Position numbers and translations under genes: made by a program. Shown one piece after another: positions 24,649-31,502 of a stretch of DNA of 55,525 nucleotides. Source of the stretch: Dehalococcoidia bacterium (lineage in GTDB: Bacteria; Chloroflexota; Dehalococcoidia; Lucifugimonadales; Lucifugimonadaceae); contig JANQQP010000008.1 of NCBI GenBank assembly GCA_028285005.1, positions 1 through 55,525 of the forward strand, in the 5' to 3' direction. Position 1 is the first letter of the stretch; each line of letters opens with the position of its first letter. The notes under the pieces were generated by a model that saw only the letters and a list, made by a program, of their open reading frames with translations, had not been told where the DNA came from and did not search any database.

Positions 24649-25583
24649 TGACACTTATGGGCCTTGAAACACGCCACATCCCGGTGATGGTCCCCGAGTG
24701 CCTCGAGGCTCTCAATGTCCAGCCGGGCGGTCGCTACATAGACGCCACTGCCGGCGAGGGCGGCCACTCCCAGGCGATTCTGCAGGCCTCCGAACCGGGC
24801 GGCCAGGTCCTCGCGTTCGACGCAGATCCCGAAGCCGTCGGCGTCGCTTCAGAGCGACTCTCCGGCTTCGGCGATTCCTTCCTGGCAGTCAACGCCAACT
24901 TCCGAGAGCTTCGTATTACGGCGCTCAGGCACGACTTCGTTCCAGTGCATGGTGTGCTGTTCGACCTCGGTGTCTCATCGCTGCAGTTGGACCGTGAAGC
25001 CCGCGGTTTCAGCTTCCGCCGAGCAGACCCGCTCGACATGCGCTTCAGCATCGACCAGCGCGTCACTGCCTCCGACGTCGTCAACAGCTACACGCAGGAC
25101 GAGCTCGCGGACCTGATATTCCATCTTGGCGAAGACCGCAGGGCACGCCGAATCGCGAGGGCGATCGTCAACAGCCGGCCCATCGCAACCTCGTTGGAAC
25201 TTGCAGAAGTGATCGAAAAGGCGATTCCTCGACGCGGCTCCAAGATTCATCCTGCGACTCGCACGTTCCAGGCCGTACGCATCGCCGTCAACGATGAGCT
25301 ATCGGCACTCGAAACTGCGCTCCAGCAGGCGGCTTCGCTCATCGGCCAAGGCGGTCGCATGGTCGTTATCTCATACCACTCGCTCGAAGACCGGATCGTG
25401 AAGCGCTTCTTCCAGAAGGAGTCGAGCGATTGCGTCTGCGCTCCGGGAGCGCCGATTTGTACGTGCGAGCACACCGCCACGCTGAAGATGCTCACCCGGA
25501 AGCCGGTGACGCCAAGCGAAGCGGAGATCGAATCGAACCCGCGCTCACGCAGCGCCAAGCTAAGGAGCGCTGAGAGGATCTGA
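24648..25583 (+). CDS. rsmH: 16S rRNA (cytosine-N4)-methyltransferase RsmH
   Basis: A 311-aa SAM-dependent methyltransferase that modifies C1402 of 16S rRNA (older name MraW). Diagnostic segments are HIPVMVPECLEAL, the SAM loop YIDATAGEGGHSQAIL, LFDLGVSSLQLD and ISYHSLEDRIVKRFF near the C-terminus. The ATG at 24648 overlaps the mraZ stop and is preceded by GGGG. A TTG at 24645 would add one residue. In most bacteria ftsL and ftsI follow; here ftsA comes next after a 111-base gap. Confidence 0.95.
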   Translation: MTLMGLETRHIPVMVPECLEALNVQPGGRYIDATAGEGGHSQAILQASEPGGQVLAFDADPEAVGVASERLSGFGDSFLAVNANFRELRITALRHDFVPVHGVLFDLGVSSLQLDREARGFSFRRADPLDMRFSIDQRVTASDVVNSYTQDELADLIFHLGEDRRARRIARAIVNSRPIATSLELAEVIEKAIPRRGSKIHPATRTFQAVRIAVNDELSALETALQQAASLIGQGGRMVVISYHSLEDRIVKRFFQKESSDCVCAPGAPICTCEHTATLKMLTRKPVTPSEAEIESNPRSRSAKLRSAERI

Positions 25584-25614
25584 CCTCAACGCGGGGAGAA
25601 CCCAGTTTGAAGAT

Positions 25615-25698
25615 ATGAATGACCGGATTCTGACGATCGAAGCACCAAGGGGCGATGGCAAACGCCAGGCCATAAGAACAGTAAGGGGAGCGGCATGA
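25615..25698 (+). CDS. Possible 27-aa peptide upstream of ftsA
   Basis: The only short reading frame in the rsmH-ftsA gap: ATG at 25615 encoding MNDRILTIEAPRGDGKRQAI and seven more residues, with its TGA overlapping the ftsA ATG (ATGA). The position suggests translational coupling or the remnant of a lost gene. It has no clear ribosome binding site and no recognised homologue, so it may be chance. Confidence 0.25.
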   Translation: MNDRILTIEAPRGDGKRQAIRTVRGAA

Positions 25699-26960
25699 TC
25701 CAGGACGACTACCGGGCCGCAATTGATGTAGGCACAACCAAGGTGTGCGCAATCCTGTCCCGCAAACGCGTGGACCGGCGTGTCGAGTTGCTCGGCATCG
25801 GCGTGGCCCCAAACAAGGGGATGTTGCGCGGAGCCGTCAACGACGTAGACGCCGTCGCCCAGGCTGTTCAGGAAGCCGTCACACGAGCGTCGGCGGACTC
25901 GGGTGTCGCAATTTCCCGGGCGTATGTCGGTCTGACCGGCACGCACCTCGAATCGAACCACCGCTGGAACAACGTCCCACGGGACACGGGCGTACGCGCC
26001 GTGACTGAGACCGACATCTCGGCTGCGCTACGCACCGCATCAAGGCTGGAGCTGAACGCCGACCGCAGGCTGCTGCATGTAATCCCTCGCAGCTACTCGC
26101 TCGACGGCCTTCATGGAGTTCGTAATCCCCTTGGCATGCACTCCTCGGAGCTCCACATCGAGAGCATGGTCATCACCGGGTCGAACGACCACATCTTCGC
26201 CATCCAGGATGCAGTCCGGAAGGCCGGCGTCGAGCCCATGAACATGGTTGTTGAGCCGTTGTCGACGGCTGAGTCAGTCCTAACCTCGGATGAGAAAGAG
26301 GACGGCGTCATCCTCATCGATGTCGGCGGTGGCGCAACCGACATCTCGGTCTTCCACGAAGGCACCATCATCCACACCGCAGCCGTCCCTGTCGGCGGTC
26401 ACCACTTCACGAACGACCTCAGCATCGCCTTCTCGATTGAGTTCGAGGATGCGGAGCGGCTGAAGCTGGACAAGGGCACATGCGCCCCGGACGCCTCCTC
26501 TATGAAGGAGCACGTGACCATCAAGCCGGTCAACCTGCCGGACCCGTTGACGGTGACCAAGCGAGAGGTCGGACAGGTGCTGAGGGACAGGGCGCAGGAA
26601 CTGTTCCGCATGGTGCTGCTGAAGCTCGACTCTGAGCACCTGCAGGAGCTGCCGCTGGAGCGAATCGTCTTCACCGGCGGAGGTTCGAAGCTGCAGGGCT
26701 TTGAGCCGCTGGCCCGCTACATGCTGCAGCGCAAGATCAGGCAGGGCGTGCCACGCGGACTGGACGGTCTGCCAGAGGTTAACCGTGACCCGGCGTACGC
26801 CGCAGCGGCCGGCATAACCCTCTGGGGATACCGCAACCTGCCGCACGAAAGCCACGTCACCGGTTCACGCAAGGCCTCGAAGCAGCAGGTCTACACCGGC
26901 GTCGAAGAGAGAAGCGGGAAAAAGTCGGCGCTGACCGGCTGGATACCCGGACGAAAGTAG
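25695..26960 (+). CDS. ftsA: Cell division protein FtsA
   Basis: A 421-aa actin-like ATPase that anchors FtsZ to the membrane. Actin-fold motifs are visible: phosphate-1 IDVGTTKVCAILSRK, phosphate-2 VILIDVGGGATDISVFHEG and the adenosine motif IVFTGGGSKLQGFEPLA. The AGGGGAG site five bases upstream fits the ATG at 25695. The C-terminal tail is short and polar with a weak tryptophan-containing end (TGWIPGRK). A clear amphipathic membrane-targeting helix is not obvious. It lies 87 bases before ftsZ. Confidence 0.93.
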   Translation: MIQDDYRAAIDVGTTKVCAILSRKRVDRRVELLGIGVAPNKGMLRGAVNDVDAVAQAVQEAVTRASADSGVAISRAYVGLTGTHLESNHRWNNVPRDTGVRAVTETDISAALRTASRLELNADRRLLHVIPRSYSLDGLHGVRNPLGMHSSELHIESMVITGSNDHIFAIQDAVRKAGVEPMNMVVEPLSTAESVLTSDEKEDGVILIDVGGGATDISVFHEGTIIHTAAVPVGGHHFTNDLSIAFSIEFEDAERLKLDKGTCAPDASSMKEHVTIKPVNLPDPLTVTKREVGQVLRDRAQELFRMVLLKLDSEHLQELPLERIVFTGGGSKLQGFEPLARYMLQRKIRQGVPRGLDGLPEVNRDPAYAAAAGITLWGYRNLPHESHVTGSRKASKQQVYTGVEERSGKKSALTGWIPGRK

Positions 26961-27047
26961 ATCAAACGGCCTAGCAGGCCTCGAAACGGACGAGAAAGAA
27001 ATCTAAACAGCCCCGTCTGAACGGGCGGGTGGGCACAGGAACAGAGC

Positions 27048-28160
27048 ATGGTTGACCAGACATTTCGTCCGGGCGAGGGGCTGATCGGAACAGCCAACAT
27101 CAAGGTGATCGGCTGTGGCGGAGGCGGCTCTAACGCAGTCTCTCGCATGTACCGCGACCGCATCCCCGAGGTCGAGTACATCACCGTCAACACTGACTCC
27201 CAGGCGCTGTCACGATCAGATGTGCCTATACGTCTCCGAGTTGGTGACAGCACGGCCCGAGGTCTCGGCGTCGGTGGCGACCCTGAGAAGGGCCGCGCAT
27301 GTCACGAAGAGGACCGTGACGAGATCAAAGAGGTGCTCAAAGGCGCCGACCTCGTCTTCATCGCAGCCGGCATGGGCGGTGGCTCCGGAACAGGCGGGGC
27401 GCCCGTCATCGCCGAAGTAGCTAAGGAGCTTGGAGCTCTGACCATCGGCGTCGTGACCAAGCCCTTCGGCTTCGAAGGCTCTCGCAGGCGCAGGCAGGCT
27501 GAGAACGGCATCAAGAAGATGACCGCGGTGGTCGACACACTGATCGTCATCCCGAACGACCGCCTGCTCGCAATGTCAGACGAGAAGCTCTCTATGGAAA
27601 TGGCCTTCCGCCTCGCAGACGACGTACTGCGGCAGGGCGTGCAGTCCATCGCCGAGCTGATCCTTGTGCCAGGTGAGATCAACCTGGACTTCGCAGACGT
27701 GAAGGCAGTCATGACCAACGCTGGACACGCCTGGATGGCCATCGGCCACGGCACCGGCCCCGACCGCGCCATCGTCGCAGCGGAAGCGGCGATCGACTCG
27801 CCCCTACTGGAGGTCTCGATCGAAGGCGCCAAGGGTGTGATCTTCAACGTCACCGGCGGCACGGACCTGACCCTGAACGAGGTCCACACAGCCTCGGAAG
27901 TGGTCTCCCGCATGGTCGACCCGGACGCCAACATCATCTTCGGAACGGTCACCGACCCGAAGATGGAGAACGAGGTCAAGATGACCATCATCGCAACGGG
28001 CTTCCCCGGCGCTGACGGTTCAGAAGACCAGCAGGCTGCACTGGCCGAGCAGCTGAAGGACGTCATTGGCGACGAAGAGGCGCTAGACCTACCACCATTC
28101 CTCAGAAATCGTCGTTCCGCCTACGCGCGGAATCGAAGCGGAGCAGGCACAACGCGATAA
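27048..28160 (+). CDS. ftsZ: Cell division protein FtsZ
   Basis: A 370-aa tubulin-like GTPase that forms the division ring. GTP-binding loops include GCGGGGSNAV and the tubulin signature GGGSGTG (110-116), where the family usually has GGGTGTG. The catalytic T7 loop is INLDFADV. The linker is almost absent: the conserved C-terminal peptide LDLPPFLRNRR, which binds FtsA and similar partners, comes soon after the core, followed by a short basic tail. AGGA lies eight bases before the ATG. Two hairpin terminators follow. Confidence 0.96.
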   Translation: MVDQTFRPGEGLIGTANIKVIGCGGGGSNAVSRMYRDRIPEVEYITVNTDSQALSRSDVPIRLRVGDSTARGLGVGGDPEKGRACHEEDRDEIKEVLKGADLVFIAAGMGGGSGTGGAPVIAEVAKELGALTIGVVTKPFGFEGSRRRRQAENGIKKMTAVVDTLIVIPNDRLLAMSDEKLSMEMAFRLADDVLRQGVQSIAELILVPGEINLDFADVKAVMTNAGHAWMAIGHGTGPDRAIVAAEAAIDSPLLEVSIEGAKGVIFNVTGGTDLTLNEVHTASEVVSRMVDPDANIIFGTVTDPKMENEVKMTIIATGFPGADGSEDQQAALAEQLKDVIGDEEALDLPPFLRNRRSAYARNRSGAGTTR

Positions 28161-28271
28161 CACGCTCTCCCACATACCTGCCCGTACCAACTCGCCGGGG
28201 CTCTGACCCACCCGCTTCACCCACTCCCAGAGCACCAGCCGCATGATCTTGCGGAAGGCGAGTCAAACTAA

Positions 28272-28303
28272 GGCCCCGACGATACCCGGTCATCGTCGGG
28301 GCC
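28272..28303. terminator. Hairpin behind ftsZ
   Basis: A perfect 12-base stem GGCCCCGACGAT/ATCGTCGGGGCC with an eight-base loop, followed by TATTG rather than a T run. It is first of two hairpins ending the division cluster. Confidence 0.6.
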
Positions 28304-28308
28304 TATTG

Positions 28309-28327
28309 ACAGGCTCAGCCTGTTTTT
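28309..28327 (+). terminator. Rho-independent terminator of the division cluster
   Basis: Stem ACAGGC/GCCTGT with loop TCA followed directly by TTTT, a compact intrinsic terminator on the plus strand. The rest of the 313-bp gap (28161-28473) shows no gene. Confidence 0.7.
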
Positions 28328-28473
28328 CGGATGGGAGATGGGTGTTGGCGGTAGCAGAAGACCGCCGAGCGATACTCTCAGGTGATACTCGTCGTGTAAC
28401 GTGACAACGGACTACTGAATATCCAGTTAGTGAGATTCAACAGGAGAGGCGTCCGATCACGGACGGCATCTCA

Positions 28474-29190
28474 ATGATCAAATCAAGAGTCACTCTTTTC
28501 GTCATCGTCATCGCGACCGCGGTGTTCACGCTGGCGGCGTGCAGTTCGTCAGAAGACGAACTCGAGATAGGCGAATCTGCTTTTCTGGCGGCCCATCAGG
28601 CGAGCGATGGACTCGAGTCATACTCTGCCCAGTTCTCTACAGGCTTCGGTCCGGACACTCAGTTCACCGCAAGTGAGCGCATGGAGTACTTCGCCGCAGG
28701 CCCAGTCGTGAGCCGCCTCGATGACGGCTCGATCAACGTCGTTGTCGCGGACAACATCGTCTACAGGCCTCTGGGCGGAGGCAGATGGTGCAGACGCCCA
28801 GAAATCCCTCCCCTTCCCGCCGACCCTTTGTCGATGATCCCTGAATCCCTCGAGCGCGTCATAGCAGTCGAGCAGATGGCCGATGGTCTCATCGCCGTTG
28901 AAGGGCTTTCTCTGGATGACGCGATACCTGCGAACGCAGGTCGTCCGGTGGTCATGACTCACAGGTTCGTCATCGACACCATCGACGACAGATTCATCAC
29001 GTGGACCCAGTGGCCCGGTCTCGACGCTGATCCAGAGTATCCAGCGACGGCTTCGCTCGACGAACTACTCGAGGATCTCGAAATGACCAAGACCGGCCCC
29101 TGGAACAGGCTCGACTTCAGCGGCTTCGGCAAACTCGAACCGGTGGAGATCCCGGACGACGTGACAGTCGAATGCGCTGATCCGCGCTAG
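28474..29190 (+). CDS. Lipoprotein of unknown function
   Basis: A 238-aa lipoprotein. The signal peptide MIKSRVTLFVIVIATAVFTL ends in the lipobox LAAC. The mature part begins acidic (SSEDELEIGE) and is a single globular domain I do not recognise. Its general form, about 200 beta-rich residues after the lipobox, recalls LppX/LprG-like carriers, without a motif to prove it. The only good ribosome site, AGGAG at 28442-28446, is 27 bases before the ATG with a small hairpin (28451-28464) in between. Confidence 0.75.
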   Translation: MIKSRVTLFVIVIATAVFTLAACSSSEDELEIGESAFLAAHQASDGLESYSAQFSTGFGPDTQFTASERMEYFAAGPVVSRLDDGSINVVVADNIVYRPLGGGRWCRRPEIPPLPADPLSMIPESLERVIAVEQMADGLIAVEGLSLDDAIPANAGRPVVMTHRFVIDTIDDRFITWTQWPGLDADPEYPATASLDELLEDLEMTKTGPWNRLDFSGFGKLEPVEIPDDVTVECADPR

Positions 29191-29210
29191 TTCGGGCTTC
29201 CCGCGCACCT

Positions 29211-29774
29211 CTACCTGAACAGCCGGTTCACGTTCTCCCAGATGCAGCCGGTCTGCTCAAGCCTCGCCTTCTCGGCCGTTAGCAGCAGCCACGGCGAGTG
29301 CGGCCCTTCGAAAGCCGACAATCGGGCCAACCCCTCGGTAATCAGCAGTTCATCGATCGAGTCGCCGTTCTCGGTGAAAACATAGCGAATTGGCAGGCCG
29401 GCAGAGGTCGTGGCCCGCGGTCCCGCCTCCAACCGCACCGTGCTGCCCGCAAGCTCCACCAGCCGCTCCATCGCCGCGTGCACGCAGTTCTCCTCTTCGG
29501 GTGCCACAAACGCCCCGTACAGCACGAACGTACCGGCACTTGTCACGAGCGTGTCCGGCCCCGTCACCTCGATCACATCCGCAACAGTGCATTCCTCACA
29601 TCGAAGCGACGTCTGGCCTGCGGCCGGCTCTGTATCCACATAAGACAGCCTCGCTGGAGCTGCGGTCGCTGTCGGTTCAGCCGGGGTCGCGGTCTCCAAC
29701 GCCGAGTCGGAGCTGCAACCAGCGACAACGCCGAGCATCAGCAGCACAAGCCACCCAACGAGCTGTTTTCGAAT
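29211..29774 (-). CDS. Degenerate staphylococcal-nuclease-like lipoprotein
   Basis: A lipoprotein of about 180 residues. Signal peptide end GVVAGC, then a Thr/Pro/Ala linker, then a domain with the layout of the SNase fold: VIEVTGPDTLVTSAGTFVLYGAFVAPEE, a helix, and LLITEGLARL. Catalytic residues of true nucleases (arginine and second aspartate of the RLxGIDxPE motif) are absent, so it is probably not a nuclease. The first ordinary start is the GTG at 29747, which gives a signal peptide without basic residues. A non-standard ATT at 29774 or ATC at 29780 behind a GGAG site would supply IRKQ. I give the longer form tentatively. Confidence 0.6.
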   Translation of the reverse strand: MRKQLVGWLVLLMLGVVAGCSSDSALETATPAEPTATAAPARLSYVDTEPAAGQTSLRCEECTVADVIEVTGPDTLVTSAGTFVLYGAFVAPEEENCVHAAMERLVELAGSTVRLEAGPRATTSAGLPIRYVFTENGDSIDELLITEGLARLSAFEGPHSPWLLLTAEKARLEQTGCIWENVNRLFR

Positions 29775-29900
29775 GTCGATCAGATACTCCGCTCAATTCC
29801 GCCGATGCTGCCGCCTATTCTCCGCCCACAGATCATCGCTCGGCGCGAATCACGCGCTAAGATACCGGCACTGGAATCACATACAAAACGGAACTGTGAA

Positions 29901-30566
29901 TTGAAGATCCTAATCCGCGACGGCGACTGGTGGCTCGGCGAGCAGCTCGCAGCCTCACTCGGCGATGACGGCCACGTTACGACGATGGTGCCCTACTCCG
30001 CAGAACTCGGGCACTACGAGGCGACCGACGAACTCGTGGCGGGACATGATGCGGTCGTCATCCTCGGCTACAACAACGGGCCGAGCGACGAGTCCGATCC
30101 GAGCAAGATCATCGATCGCTCGACACGCCAACACTACAACCTGCTGCATGCGGCGTCTGAGGCAGGAGTGCAGCGCTGCGTCTACGTCAGCAGCCTGCAG
30201 CTATTCGACGACTACGAAGAAAACCTGACCGTGACTGAGAAGTGGCGCAGCCTGCCTCCTACCGACGATGTGCCGCTGCTCGCGTGCCACCTCGGCGAGA
30301 TCGTTGCCAAGGAGTTCGCGAGAGACCGCCTCATCCAGGTCGCGACGGTCCGGCTCGGCTTCCCGATCATCCAGGGTGACCGCGCCGCGGCTGAGGCCAG
30401 CAGCGAGACAGCCGCAGTTTCGGCCGATGACGCAATAGCGGCCATCAAAGAGGCGCTAACCTCCGACTCACTGGCCCAGTGGCAGGACATCCATATCCAG
30501 TCACGGGTAGCAAACCAGCGCTACCTGATGCACGCAGCACAAGACCTGTTGGGGATAGAGGGGTGA
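29901..30566 (+). CDS. NAD-dependent epimerase/dehydratase-like protein
   Basis: A 221-aa short Rossmann-fold protein. It opens KILIRDGDWWLGEQLAASL, a nucleotide-binding start in which the GxxGxxG glycines are mostly lost (DGDWWLG), and has VQRCVYVSSLQLFDD at the strand before the catalytic serine. The usual YxxxK reads differently (LACHLGEIVAKEF), so catalysis is doubtful. The start is a TTG at 29901; the frame is open to 29298 but that part is antisense to the nuclease-like gene. A more typical relative follows at 30672. Confidence 0.7.
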   Translation: MKILIRDGDWWLGEQLAASLGDDGHVTTMVPYSAELGHYEATDELVAGHDAVVILGYNNGPSDESDPSKIIDRSTRQHYNLLHAASEAGVQRCVYVSSLQLFDDYEENLTVTEKWRSLPPTDDVPLLACHLGEIVAKEFARDRLIQVATVRLGFPIIQGDRAAAEASSETAAVSADDAIAAIKEALTSDSLAQWQDIHIQSRVANQRYLMHAAQDLLGIEG

Positions 30567-30572
30567 GTTTTC

Positions 30573-30640
30573 TTCCCTCTCCCCCGATGGGAGAGGGATT
30601 GAGGGAGAGGGCGATGTCGGCCAGCAGCCGACCACCGCTG
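30573..30640 (+). repeat. CCCTCTCCC palindromic repeat module
   Basis: A CCCTCTCCC...GGGAGAGGG palindrome followed by a second GGGAGAGGG and GATGTCGGCC, filling the gap between the two epimerase-like genes. Same module as at 1499-1560 and inside the gene at 44254. Confidence 0.8.
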
Positions 30641-30671
30641 CAATAATCAGACAGTCCGACCGGAGACAGCA

Positions 30672-31457
30672 ATGAAAGTCCTCATACTCGGTGGTAACGG
30701 CATGCTCGGCCCGTGGGTCATCAAGGCCATGGGCGAGCGGCATGACCTGCTCGTCACCGACATCAATGAAAAGCCAGAAGGCCTCGCGCACGACTACCTG
30801 CAGCTATCGGTGGACGACCTCGACGGCGTCGTGCGCGCTGCTGAAGGCGTCGACTGCATAGTCAACCTGTCCGTGCTGCGGCCTCACCGCCAGATCGCCT
30901 TCGACGTCAACACACGTGGCAACTACAACATGATGGTCGCTGCACGCACGCATAACGTTCCACGGGTCATAAACACCGGGCCGCACTACCAACTCGCCGG
31001 TCCGCAGTACGAAGAGTGGGACCACGATCTGAACCCTGACATGCCGCCTGCTCCCGGCACGCGGCTCTATGCGCACACCAAGGCTCTTGGACAGGAGATC
31101 GTGCGAGTGTTCGCCGAACGCCACGGCATCACCGCGCTGACGCTGCTCTACTACAACATGAAGCACACGTGGAACCTCGGCGGCCCTGAGCAGGAGCCCG
31201 ATTACCACGACGATATGACGCCCTACTCAACAGCTTGGCCCGACTGCGGGACGGCTATCCAGTGCGCAGTGGAAGTGCCGGAGGAGCGCCTGCCGTCGAA
31301 GATCGAGACCTTCTTCGTCTTCCCGGACATCCCGCACCGCAAGTTCAACAACGACAAGATCATGCGGATCCTCGGCTGGCGGCCGCGCTACCACGTCGAG
31401 GCGCTCTGGAACAAAGCGATGCGCACGCCTCCGTCGGGTCGCCACGGAGCGTTCTGA
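30672..31457 (+). CDS. NAD-dependent epimerase/dehydratase family protein
   Basis: A 261-aa extended short-chain dehydrogenase. It has the nucleotide loop GGNGMLG at residues 8-14, a Rossmann core, and an active-site YxxxK in RLYAHTKALGQE. GGAG lies six bases before the ATG. It probably modifies a nucleotide sugar or similar compound. The truncated-looking relative just upstream on the same strand suggests a duplicated pair. Confidence 0.85.
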   Translation: MKVLILGGNGMLGPWVIKAMGERHDLLVTDINEKPEGLAHDYLQLSVDDLDGVVRAAEGVDCIVNLSVLRPHRQIAFDVNTRGNYNMMVAARTHNVPRVINTGPHYQLAGPQYEEWDHDLNPDMPPAPGTRLYAHTKALGQEIVRVFAERHGITALTLLYYNMKHTWNLGGPEQEPDYHDDMTPYSTAWPDCGTAIQCAVEVPEERLPSKIETFFVFPDIPHRKFNNDKIMRILGWRPRYHVEALWNKAMRTPPSGRHGAF

Positions 31458-31502
31458 GGAGTTCCTCGCCCTGTCACTCTGAACTTGGTTCAGAACCTCT
31501 CT

